From: Cheilinus undulatus
Taxonomy: Eukaryota > Chordata > Actinopteri > Labriformes > Labridae
NCBI RefSeq assembly: GCF_018320785.1
Contig: NC_054878.1
Span: 47,456,061 to 47,520,060, forward strand
Direction of reading: 5' to 3'
Length of the DNA: 64,000 nt
Shown: positions 35,801 through 45,506 of the stretch, piece after piece
How the letters are laid out: each line of letters begins with the position of its first letter
Numbering within the stretch: position 1 is the first letter of the stretch
Program-made: the position numbers and the translations under genes
Notes under the pieces: model-generated
The model's database searches: none
What the model saw: only the letters and a program-made list of their open reading frames with translations
What the model was told of the DNA's origin: nothing

Positions 35801-38800
35801 ATTTGCCATTACTTGCCCAGCCCTAACCATCTCACATCTTTAAAAGCAGATTGACCTTTTTGGAGATCTCCATCCTTCGACACCTTGTAAACGGACTTCT
35901 AACAGCAGTGGTGGCTAAGACAAATAAAAGGCAAATTTCCCGAAAGGCCTCTAACAATTTACTCTCCACAGCACATCATGCAGGCTGGATTTAATGATTG
36001 CAGGTTATCAAAAGCATACTCCAGCAGCCACAGCAGTGTTAGGAGTCCAGAAACTAGTTTGTCCACTCTTTACACCTCCTGAGGAAGGTTAAATCAGCTA
36101 ATAGGGCTTCATTTCTGAACAGTAGTGAAAGCAGCTTACGCCTTGCTCAACATCGATTTCTTTGCTCCTTAAGTGAAATTTCTAAAGTTAAAGCACAGAG
36201 ATTTGTATTTAGGTATTAGGTTCTCTGCAGTTCAGACACAGTATAGCATGCATAATTAATCACTTCACCACTCAGAGTGCTCTCAGAGTCTTTCTACTTA
36301 TCTTTGGAGCTAAAATATCTGAGGTTTCAGGGCTTCATGACAAGAACAGACACTAGAGAAATAAAAACAGGAGTATCAGTATAAGTGATACACAAACCTG
36401 TAAAGTTCTGACATTTACAGCTTAGCGTTTATCAGGTTTAAACATCTCTACAAAAATGTCCTCTGCATTGTATGGGCACTGAAAAAAAAGAAATTGATTC
36501 AAAACATCACATCCATTGTGCTTTGCCTAAATAAAACTACCTACAGGGACATTTTTGAGTGCTGACGTCTCCTTTTCTAGTCTTTTTTGTTGTGCACCTT
36601 AAGGAGTTTATTGTTTGGAGGGTGCTCCTTTATTCGCCTTCTCTGTGACCATACTTACACCCAGACACCAACCAATCAACTGGTTGTTTGGTTAAAAATA
36701 AAAAAAAAATTATAATAATAATTCAAAGATGATCAGCTTGTGCCTTTCTTTGATCGTATGATCTCCAATCTCTCTATAAGGATAATTATTAACAGAACCA
36801 CCTGCTCCTGCCTGTGTCATTTCTAAGCATATATCAGACAGCAGGCAGCGTTTATTTACCGAGATGAAGTGAAAAAAGCTCGCAGGTCGGGACTTAATGA
36901 CCAGGAGACATCGCCTTTTCTCTCCTCTGCTTTTTATTCGACTGTGAGAGACAATAACGCTAACATGAACCCTTAAAAGGAACTCTGCATGATCAGACAA
37001 GTTCATCTTGCTGGACAAATATTTGTATCTCGCAAGTGAATACTGAACAAAAAACTCACTAGATGTCTGCATTTTGAGTAAAATTGAGCCCATAAAATCA
37101 CCAGGAGGCCGCCATGTTTCGGTGCACGCTGGTAGTGTGACATGTTCCGCCGCGCTTCTCTCCGTTCCTATGCACTAACCGCTGTTTCGGATGGTTTATC
37201 TGCTTGCAGCTGCTGCTGCCATGACAGCTTTAATATCAGATACAAGTTTGCTGCGTGTTAGTTTTGTCTCCCTGCTGTCAAAGCTCTGTCATTCCTCCTA
37301 CGTTTTACCTCAATAAAACTCCCTACAGATAACTGCTCATAGTGCAAAGAATTACAAGAGACCTCAAATTTTAAAATTCTCTGTATGTGAGACGTGCAGC
37401 CTCTCTGACATGCAGCCTTAACACTGGCTGCCAGTCTGAAACAGCGGTTACTGCAGAGGAACGGCGAGGAGCGCTGCGGAACTGCGATCTATCATTATGT
37501 CCCGACACACTTTTGCAGGTGTGCTGAGCTGACTCTAAACAGTTCAAGTTGTTAAAGCAGAATAATGCTTTTAGTCAGGGAAGAACTGCCAAAATAAGGG
37601 TTGGCTGCACTGATTTCAAGTAGGCAACTTGGTAGGCCAGATGTTAGAGAACTGGACTTCAGGACAGTGTTGAGTTTATCCAATCACAGTGAGTCGCATA
37701 AAATCATAGATAATGATAAAATTCTTTTTAATTATTGAAATGCCCTTGAGTCCTAATTTTCATCAAAATCGTCCTAGAGCAAAAACAGAGGCATGGTTGA
37801 AAATGTAGTTGTAGAATCTAGACGGTGTGCAGGAGTTTAATGCCCTTTTTATCACCTACACCAGGGGTGTCCAGACTTTTCATTTGAGGGCCACATGTAG
37901 AAATTAATAAGAATGATGGGGCCACTTTCATATACCACACCTTGAGGATATTAAAGTTGGGAACCAATCTAATGCAGATTAAAATATATTTTTAGTGACT
38001 GTGTGTGCTCACATGGCTAGTTAGTGGCTGACAAGCAAATAGTCAATTAATTCAAAGATTTAGGGGAGCAATAAGATTTCAGGGGCCCTGGCTACCACTA
38101 GCTGCGCAATTGGAACGCTATTGGTGCTGCTGTTAGCTGCAGTAATTAAATAGGGCATTTTACATTTTGCCAATTACAATGTTATCATTTAAAGGGTCAT
38201 CTTAGTTCAGTCACAAGTTTTAAAAAGTCAATAAATTCTTCTTGTCAAAATGTTTGTTTACAGAATTAGCATGGTAGCACCGCCTTGCACGAAAACTAAG
38301 AAATTCAATACACTCAAGCAAAATCTCAGTGTTCTAATGTGGGCCATATTTCATATTAGTTTCTAAATTTTCTGTGGGCCAATCAACAGTATGGCGGCGG
38401 GCCATATTTGGCCCCGGGCCATACTTTTGACATCCCTGACCTGGGAGGTTACATTTCAGGTGTTGGGAAATGAGCAGGAGCATTTGGCTCCATGCTAAAC
38501 CATTTAACATTTTTCCACAGGACTTTGAATCCGGGGAAGTTTCAGCTGAGATGCAGCTTTAGTGTTAAAAATGTCTCTTTCCAGATTTTTCTGAGATCAG
38601 ACTTTTCCTTTGGTTCGCTCCAAACTGACGCTGCGTAGAAAATAACATTTCAGAATGTGGATTAGAGTATAAAAAGTCCATCCCAGCAGTCCTTGGTGGT
38701 TTTACCTGAAAATGCTTCTGTTTGTCCGGGACTTTGTTGTCAACCTGTCTGCGGGCGGTGCTGTAGAGAGTCCGCCGCGCCACCTGGTGGAGCGCCTGGA

Positions 38801-39148
38801 AACAGCGGCAAAACCGCAAAGTCATCACACATGACACCAAACAAACCGATAAACTCACTGTGATTCCAATAACTGTGATAAATAGTCTTTTACCGTTAAA
38901 TACAACAGCGCACCGTCGACATAAAGCTCGTGAAACGGCAGACAGGCTAAGCTAATGCTAACTCTTCCGGTCGGCGGTATACTAACGTTATCCTGCTTTG
39001 ACCCCTAGCTTACATTTTCTAGACCGCTATTTCTGACTCTCTATTTCTTCTTATCACCGTTGAACAGGTCAAACATATTCTCTGGTCGTTAATTATTCTT
39101 TTGTATGCGTAAGAAAGACAATAAACTTACAAATATGTGCCTGTTCAT
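32790..39148 (-). CDS. cox7a2: cox7a2: cytochrome c oxidase subunit 7A2, complete gene
   Basis: Nuclear-encoded small subunit of mitochondrial complex IV, an inner-membrane single-span protein. Coding exons on the minus strand: 39148-39131, 38795-38706, 33151-33067, 32848-32790. The join is 252 nt, 83 aa plus TAA, the same length as human COX7A2. Seen: an N-terminal Arg/Ser/Thr-rich presequence (MNRHIF, then [16 protein letters not shown]), the family core [34 protein letters not shown] (hydrophobic span starting near residue 55) and the tail [13 protein letters not shown]. All donors are GT and acceptors AG; phases 0, 0, 1 agree. COX7A2L is ruled out by the short N-terminus; COX7A1 ends differently (human ASFPRN). 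It lies downstream of tmem30a in the same orientation, as in human 6q14. Intron 2 is 5.6 kb and full of transposon relics. A poly(A) signal follows the stop. Confidence 0.95.
33067..33151 (-). CDS. cox7a2: cox7a2 coding exon 3
   Basis: Codes [13 protein letters not shown] then [15 protein letters not shown] plus one base of the next codon (phase 1). It holds the conserved LKGG and YR-T-M elements of the COX7A family and the start of the membrane span. Acceptor TCCTGCAG, donor GTAAGAAAA. Confidence 0.94.
33637..34798 (+). pseudogene. Tc1-like transposon (DD34E), inactive copy in cox7a2 intron 2
   Basis: Tc1 transposases bind terminal repeats with two HTH motifs and cut with a DDE domain. Seen: [25 protein letters not shown] (HTH part, 33747-33906), a stop, then a 181-aa frame at 34056-34601 with [13 protein letters not shown] (first Asp), [25 protein letters not shown] (second Asp) and [14 protein letters not shown]. 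The third catalytic residue, Glu in the usual IEHLW, is Lys here. A deletion follows LWDELE, then the normal C-terminal DNA. The right end GGCAATATAGTGTA is intact but the left terminal repeat is missing. It cannot move itself. Confidence 0.85.
35329..35825 (-). mobile_element. G-family hAT-like element in cox7a2 intron 2
   Basis: The low end TAGGGCTCAACCATTTGG and the high end CCATTACTTGCCCAGCCCTA are the G-family termini in reverse. The A/T-rich interior has ATTGCGATATTTTTGACC. No coding content. Confidence 0.65.
37862..38438 (+). mobile_element. E-family hAT-like element in cox7a2 intron 2
   Basis: Termini CAGGGGTGTCCAGACTTTTC and GGCCATACTTTTGACATCCCTG are inverted repeats related to the C family. 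The 8 bases on each side agree only partly. The stretch 35826-37861 is otherwise unassigned: nothing coding was found although 37.08-37.5 kb is locally GC-rich. Confidence 0.6.
38706..38795 (-). CDS. cox7a2: cox7a2 coding exon 2
   Basis: Thirty codons, from ALHQVARR to [11 protein letters not shown]. It covers the end of the mitochondrial presequence and the start of the mature subunit. Acceptor TGTTTCCAG, donor CAG then GTAAAA; both intron phases are 0. Confidence 0.93.
39131..39148 (-). CDS. cox7a2: cox7a2 coding exon 1 (6 codons)
   Basis: Codes MNRHIF then a near-perfect donor GTAAGTTTA. It is too short to appear as an ORF. It is chosen because it joins in phase 0 to ALHQVARRT and reproduces the mammalian N-terminus layout (M, five residues, then AL-x-Q). 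The ATG is the first after the 5' leader. Confidence 0.85.
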
Positions 39149-39201
39149 CTTTATAGTCCGTCTACAGTCGCCTTCAACGCACAAGGACACAGGAACACTC
39201 T

Positions 39202-39210
39202 ACTTCCGCT
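39202..39210 (-). promoter_or_regulatory. ETS/GABP (NRF-2) site before cox7a2
   Basis: Minus-strand AGCGGAAGT, about 54 bases upstream of the cox7a2 ATG. CGGAAGT cores bound by GABP/NRF-2 are characteristic of promoters of nuclear-encoded respiratory subunits. The match is short, so function is inferred from position and gene class. Confidence 0.45.
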
Positions 39211-39244
39211 TTCTTCTTCTTCGCAGAAAATTAAAGGCAGAATG

Positions 39245-39463
39245 GTCCTGTGCAGCCCCCTACCGGGGGGTCGCGGGATGATTGCCAAAAATACAAAGAT
39301 TATCTAGAAATATCCTTAAAATTAGTTCTTGAGTTAGAGATGTGCTTTGAAATGTAAATCTCTGCTACATCATGAAACATCGTATTCTTTTACCACCTCC
39401 AAGGACAGTGGGGGTCCCTGCTGTTTTGGGGGTCACGTGTTGAAAAGTTTGGAGACCACTGGC
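39245..39463 (-). repeat. B-family hAT fragment next to the cox7a2 promoter
   Basis: Carries GGGGGGTCGCGGGATGATTG and the right part GGGGGTCACGTGTTGAAAAG, GGAGACCACTGG. It is internally deleted. Confidence 0.5.
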
Positions 39464-39527
39464 CTACCCAGCGAATTTTTGATGACTTTTTCAGGAATGT
39501 TGTTGTGATTTTATCGTGTAAGTTTAA

Positions 39528-40849
39528 CCCTTGTGCCCTCCTCAAATTTACTACCCTTCTTACACCTTCGAGGCAAAAATGTACACGTACAGAAAAACTG
39601 CCATTAAATCAGCATACATCTTTTTTTTTTTCTTCTAATTTTTTTTTCATTAATATCTTTAACAACTTCAGACCTGCTCAAAACTACCAAACATTCAATC
39701 ATTTTCAGAAATTTAACCCTTTAAATGCCAGTTTATTTGATTTTTTTTTTTTTTTTTAACTGAAAAACACAAAAAGTAAATTATTTTCCATAAAATAAAT
39801 AGTAGAAAGATGGGGCTTTGGGGGTGAGAAGAGTCTTGGATGGGCCAAAGATTAGCAACAAAATTGATTTGATTGCATTTGTATTTTTTACGTAATGTCA
39901 GATATACTCTCTGGTCATCTTCGAGTCAAAAACGCCCCCATTGACTTCCATTAAAACCAGGTTTTTTAATCTCACTGTCATTGCAGTATAAAATCATGCA
40001 TTCTTTAATGTCAGCATTTCAATGTGAAGAAGTCTAGTGAAATTTGACATTTTTACCGTATTCCACCAGATTCAACCATTTACTCATTGTAGGACCATGC
40101 ACCAAATTCTTGTATTTTGTCTGTTATATCATGGAGAGTTTTGTGTGAGTTTAAAGGGGTTAAAATTTTGGGAATTATTGAATGTTTGGTAGTTCTGAAG
40201 TTGGTGAAGAAATTTATGAAAAAAAGTAGAAAAAAATACTGATGTATGCTGATTTAATGGCAGTTTTTTGTATGTGTACATTTTTGCCTCGGAGGTGTCC
40301 AGAGGGTGCCCTAATGTTAAAGCTGGCACTACAAAAAAAATACAAGTGCAATGAAACCAATTTTGTTGCTAATCTTTGACCCATCCAAGACTCTCATCAG
40401 CACCAAAGCCCCATCTTTCCACTTTTAATTTTATGGGAAAAAAACATCACTTTTTATGTTTTTTTTGCAGTAAAAAAATAAAATATTTCAAATAATCAAA
40501 CTGGCATTTAAAGGGTTAAAATCTTGAAAATGATTGAATTTTTGGTAGTTTTGAACAGGTCTGAAGTTGTTGAACAGATTTATGAAAAAAAGGTAGACAA
40601 ATATATTGATGTATGCTGATTTAATGGCAGTTTTTTTATACGTGCACATTTTGGCCTTGAAGGTGTCCAGAGGGTACAAACTTCAATGAGAGTCTGAATG
40701 ACATTTAAGGGTAAAACATGTTGGATTTTTAAAAGTTTAACTAGAAAGAAAAATTCATGACACAAGCTGTAAAACTGACAAAATGATCACACAAAAAAAA
40801 AAAAAAAGTTGAGAAGAATGGCCAAAAATGCCCGAGGAGGTCACAAGGG
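39528..40849. mobile_element. piggyBac-like non-autonomous element
   Basis: Starts CCCTTGTGCCCTCC and ends GGAGGTCACAAGGG, inverted, with TTAA directly outside on both sides (39524-39527, 40850-40853). CCC termini with TTAA targets are the piggyBac signature. Inside are three related blocks (39555-39715, 40140-40325, 40490-40690) sharing CTGCCATTAAATCAGCATAC or its complement, partly inverted. No transposase. 1,322 bp. Confidence 0.75.
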
Positions 40850-40854
40850 TTAAA

Positions 40855-41400
40855 GTATTTTCATGGAAACGTCCGGGTATGTTTGCATATTTTGAGTTGT
40901 TTGTTTCATTGGAAGTTTGGGGGGAAAGTTGGCATCAAATTTTTCAGTATTTTCATGGTAATTTGGATTTTTTTTTTCTTTTGATTGGGAGAAATCGGGC
41001 ATTTTTGTGAAAATGAAAAAATGAACAATTTTTGGGATGTATATTAGCAATTTTGTGGAATTTTGAGTTTTTGTTGGGGGTGGGGGTGCTTTGAAATTTT
41101 AAGGTGTTTTCAAATCAAAATAAGTAAATTAATTTGTTATTTTTTAAATCTAATTGGGAAGTGGGTCAGTGTCCTTTAAATGTGGTAAAAAAATGGTAAA
41201 AGAGGAAAAAAGGCACAAAAGGTATCAAACATCGGTTACAAATAAAAAATAGTGCAATAAAGTAATGAAAAGGGGTTAAAAAGTGGAAAAGTTGATAAAA
41301 GAGTGGCACAAAGGGGACAAAACATGCAGGAAAAGTGGTTTAAAGGGGGTTAAAATCTTTCAAAAACTGTTTGACCTTGGCCTTTTATGCCAATTTTTCC
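40855..41400. repeat. F-type degenerate minisatellite tract
   Basis: Its second half (41160-41375) has AAAATGGTAAAAGAGG, AAAGGGGTTAAAAAGTGG and GGCACAAAGGGGACAAAAC, as in the F-family interior at 21000-21400. No terminus was recognised. Confidence 0.5.
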
Positions 41401-41501
41401 TTATTTTTTTTCTACTTTTATCGAATTTTTGCCACTTTTTAACCATTTCTGTGCTTTTAAAACTCACATTTCACCACCTTTTCCACAATTTTTTGGTCAT
41501 T

Positions 41502-41882
41502 TTAAAGGTACAGTGTGTAATATTTAGCCTAGTAGCATTTAGCAAAACAAGCTTGGTTAAAATGTAACATAACATTTATAAGTAGATTGATCTAAACTAG
41601 TGTTGACATCTGATAACACATTTTTTAAATTTATGTTTTAAATTAACTCAGAATAAGCCTTTTATTCATACATAGGGAGGGTCCCCTCCAAGGACGCTGC
41701 CATCTTGGATTTTTGCATTTTGCCTGTTTCTATGGCACCATAGAAGGAACCAAATAACAGTTAAGCATGTATTGATTTTTAAACTTCACTGGTTCCCACA
41801 GTTATCACCAGAGAAATGAGCATCACACTCCAGAATTGACTGTTAGATGTTGATAGTCCCAATTTTACACACTGCACCTTTA
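41502..41882 (+). mobile_element. MITE with TTAAAGGTACAGTG termini
   Basis: Inverted termini TTAAAGGTACAGTGTGTAA and TTACACACTGCACCTTTAA. About 380 bp. It includes AAGGACGCTGCCATCTTGG. No ORF. Superfamily not assigned. Confidence 0.65.
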
Positions 41883-41924
41883 ACCCATTTTATTTCTGAT
41901 TTAAAAAAAAGGATTTTCATTTTT

Positions 41925-42650
41925 AGGATGACTCCAAATCTGAGGCCATGGTCCTCAGTCGGAAAAGGGTGGAACGCCCTCTCCAGGTTGGGAATGAGAT
42001 CCTGCCCCAAGTGGAGGAGTTCAGGTATCTTGGGGTCTTGTTCACGAGTGAGGGAAGAATGTAACGGGAGATTGACAGGCAGATCGGTGTGGCGTCGGCA
42101 GTGATGCGGTCTCTGCATTGGTCTGTCATGGTGAAGAAAGAGCTGAGTCAAAAGGCAAAGCTCTCGATTTACCGGTCGATCTACGTTCCTACCCTCACCT
42201 ATGGTCACGAACTGTGGGTTGTGACGGAAAGAACGAGATCACGGATACAGGCAGCTGAAATGAGTTTCCTCCGCAGGGTGTCTGGGCTCTCCCTTAGAGA
42301 TAGGGTGAGAAGCTCGGCTATTTGGGAGAGACTCGGAGTAGAGCCGCTGCTCCTCCGCATTGAGAGGAACCAGATGAGGTGGCTCGGGCGTCTGGTCCGG
42401 ATGCCTCCTGGACGCCTCCCTGGTGAGGTGTTCCGGGCAGGTCCCACTGGAAGGAGGCCCCAGGAAAGACCCAGGACACGCTGGAGAGACTATGTCTCTC
42501 GGCTGGCACCAAAGGGAACGCCTTGGGATCCCCCAGGTAGAGCTGGAAGAAGTGGCTGGGGAAAGGGAAGTCTGGGCTTCCCTGCTTAGGCTGCTGACCC
42601 CACGACCTGACCTCGGATAAGCGGAGGAAGATGGATGGATGGATGGACTA
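41925..42650 (+). pseudogene. RTE/Rex-like non-LTR retrotransposon 3' end
   Basis: Reads SEAMVLSRKRVERPLQVG, VEEFRYLGVLFTSEGRM, a stop, then SAVMRSLHWSVMVKKELS, YVPTLTYGHELWVVTERTRS, MRWLGRLVRMPPGRLPGEV and RPRTRWRDYVSRLA, the C-terminal region of a fish non-LTR RT. It ends in (GATG)n, 42632-42647, the usual 3' tail. 5'-truncated; stop at 42062 and a frameshift near the end. Confidence 0.8.
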
Positions 42651-42764
42651 TATACTTCGGCACAAATAATAAAAACTCTCTTGATAACAGTGGCCATTAT
42701 TCAGGTAAAAAAAAAATAAATGTGGTTATCACAGATTAAAATAACAATGGACCATAATTTTGTT

Positions 42765-42942
42765 GACTGCATGGCTGGGCCCCAGAAAGCTCACATTTTT
42801 CCCCCCTTATGGACGACCATGTCTGTACATGACTATTCTTGTTCCTGGCTGTTCAACCATCTTCAGGTACAGTGGGGGTCCCCGGTCTCTGGTGCCTTTA
42901 TTTTGGAGGGGGGGTCTGAAAAGGTTGAGAACCACTGATTTA
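42765..42942 (+). repeat. B-family hAT right end
   Basis: GACTATTCTTGTTCCTGGC, CAGTGGGGGTCCCCGGTCTC and AAGGTTGAGAACCACTG match 51300-51477. The left part of this copy is not recognised; the non-LTR piece lies just before it. Confidence 0.6.
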
Positions 42943-43922
42943 AAGCAACAAAAACACACATGGAGTATCAAAAGAAATGTTCAATCCAGTGCTTTTTGGG
43001 GTTGCAGTTTACATCTTAGCTTGATGAAATGCTCTAAAAGAGTGAAAAACATTTTTACACAGCACATTCTAACATGCAGCATCTATTTTACAGCTTTTAA
43101 TGCATAATGTCAGCTCATCAAGAACTGAAATACAGTAAATGGCAGGATTTATGAGAGTCAAAGTGCATTAGATTAGATCAAAACAGTGCAAATGGTGAGA
43201 GACGAACACCAACATTAAATCACATGTGCGTGGTCTTTATGTGTGCTGTTGAATCATGCTGTGTCATTTATGTGTTATTATTGCATGGAAATGACAATGC
43301 GTGAAATCAAAACAGTGACACGACCCATATTTATGAATTAGATTCACACAGAGACAGTAACAGTTCCTCAGTCCATCACAGAAACCCCTAAACCGCCTTT
43401 AGACTCAAACCCCTGAGCTCCAATGTGCAAATACTGGCTCTCCAATGCAAACATCTCTAAAAACTCTGAAATAAAAAGAAAATAAGATTTAAACTTACGG
43501 CTCCAACACTCCCTAACATTTTGTGTCCCTTCACGTGGAGCTGTGTTACAGTAAAAGCATGATTTTAGTTGGAAATTTGGCTGATGTTGCAGACAAAACG
43601 AGGCACAAAGACGAGCCAGTAGCTCTGTAGTCACAGTAACATCTCTGCAAACCAGCATGCAACTCAGCAGCGCTCCAGCTCACCAAAACTGCACCTTCCA
43701 CAAACTCAGAGATCATAAAAAGCTCTTCAAAAAATGCAGAAACTTTCAAGAATCATTCCTGTCTAGACTCCTTTTAGCTGCAGCTAAGGAAGTTTGTCCA
43801 ACTAACATTGTTTGTCTTATCATGAGGGAAAATCTGTCAAAAGTCATCATTTTAGGCTGGACAATTTTGACTACGTATCTTTAAATTTTGGCAAATAATC
43901 AACCACCTTCAAGAGTTTTAAA

Positions 43923-45182
43923 TAGGGCTGGGCAGTTAATCGCAAATTAGATTAAATTGCAATATGCATGCCGCAATTTTCAAATCACAGACAGTGCAAT
44001 ATTTCTTTAACCTTGAACATGTCAAAATATCAGTTTGATCCAATCTTTTTTCTTTTTTTATATTTTATACCAGTGTTACTCAAACCCGCTCAACCAAAGA
44101 GCCAATTTGTTGAAAAATACCTTTGCAAGAGCCACAATCTAAGAGGTGTAAAGTGGCAAAACAGCTTGAAGTAGCAATAGAAATAAGTTAAAGGTGCCAA
44201 AAATGGTCAAAAAGCTATACAATGGGTGAAAAGGGGCAAAAATGGGGAGGAAAAGGGGAAAAAAGGTCAGAAAGTAGCAAAAAATGGGTGAGACATGACA
44301 AAAAATGAGTTACAGTTGCTATAAAATGGTAAAAAAAAAGGTGGCAAAACCGTGAAAAAAATGAGTGAAAAGTGACTAAAATGGGCAAAAAGCAGTCAAG
44401 ATGGGCAAAAATGGGCAAAAACTAGGAAAAAAAGTGGTATTTAATGACAATAAGTCACTTAAATGGGTGAAAATGCAGAGAAAAAAGGGTGAAAAGGGGC
44501 AAAAATAGGATAAAAATGGGTAAGAAGAAGTTGCAAAAAAGTTTCAAAATGGGCAAAAAGGTAGGGAAAAAGTAGTATTAAATGGCAAAAGATAGCTCTA
44601 ATAGGCAAAAATGGGATAGAAGTGGCAAAAAAGTAGGAAAAAAGTTGTATTTAATGGCAAAAGGTAGCTTAAATGGGTGAAAAGTGAAGACATAGGTGAA
44701 AAAGTGCAAAAAAGTTTCCCTTTTTTAAGGTTTTCTGGGGGAATAAATTTTAAAATTTGGACATAAAAGAGCAACATATGGCTCTAGTGTTACAGATTGA
44801 GTATCATTGCTTTATACATTTTCAAAACCTTCAAGTATCTTTTTTTATTTTATTTTATTTTTTACAAAAATCTTACTTTTCTGTACTCATGCATTTATTT
44901 TTCTTCATCAAAATGAGAAGAATATGAGAAATGATCGTCCTCTTCAATAACGCAATTGATATCAAAATTTCAATATGAGCCAAAATCACAAAAAGATATT
45001 TTTTCTAAATTTAGCCCTAGTTTAAACTCATCAAATATTGTACTTGTTATAATATAGAGTGATTTCTTGCTTATGTTTGTTAAACAACAGAAAAGCTGAG
45101 GAACCTAAATAATCGCATTTCAAATTGCAATATTGCAGGAAAAAAATGCAATTAGATTATTTTTGCAAATCGTTCAGCCCTA
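43923..45182 (+). mobile_element. G-family hAT-like element, complete, carrying an A-family hAT
   Basis: Starts TAGGGCTGGGCAGTTAATCG and ends AAATCGTTCAGCCCTA with a perfect 8-bp duplication GTTTTAAA (43915-43922, 45183-45190). Nearly 740 bp of it is a later insertion (44071-44809). It lies just past the tmem30a stop, perhaps inside its 3' UTR or downstream. The 980 bases before it (42943-43920) show nothing. Confidence 0.8.
44071..44809 (+). mobile_element. A-family non-autonomous hAT nested in the G element
   Basis: Termini CAGTGTTACTCAAACC and TTGAGTATCATTG, duplication TTTTATAC / CTTTATAC (44063-44070, 44810-44817). The interior is AAATGGGCAAAAAG-type minisatellite. Confidence 0.8.
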
Positions 45183-45312
45183 GTTTTAAACCCTTTAAAT
45201 GTTATTAAGGATGTTACATATTTGACTCATCTACTTCTCCAGCCCGGATGTAAACTTTCTCTGACAAACGTCCCTTTTTGCTGCAGCAGAGGTGAGCTGG
45301 AGTGCAGCTGCT

Positions 45313-45506
45313 TCAGTTAGAAATGTCGGCGCTGTTGCTGCGATTGCCACATTTGTGGTGGACGACAAGCAGGACGACGCCCAGGAAGAAGCAGACTGAG
45401 CCCACGGTGATGTAAGCAATACCAAGGAACGGGTTCTTCCCTCCCATCCAGGAGATGGTGCTCAGGATCATCCGCTTCCTGCCCTCAAAGCTGCGAACAG
45501 GATAAT
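45313..45506 (-). CDS. tmem30a: tmem30a coding exon 7
   Basis: Completes Asn, then [19 protein letters not shown], the second membrane span and the short cytosolic tail ending SADISN before TGA. The exact acceptor is fixed by the split AAT codon. Confidence 0.96.

Noticed and set aside
38565-38858. 97-codon ORF as a single-exon cox7a2 start
   Set aside because: A strong acceptor at 38797-38796 and the 6-codon exon at 39148 give the family N-terminus; residues upstream of ALHQV are intron.
32790-39148. cox7a2l instead of cox7a2
   Set aside because: COX7A2L has a much longer N-terminus and a different C-terminus; the 83-residue product, the tail and the tmem30a/filip1 neighbours fit COX7A2.
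42239-42697. 152-codon minus-strand ORF
   Set aside because: It is antisense to the non-LTR RT fragment at 41925-42650.
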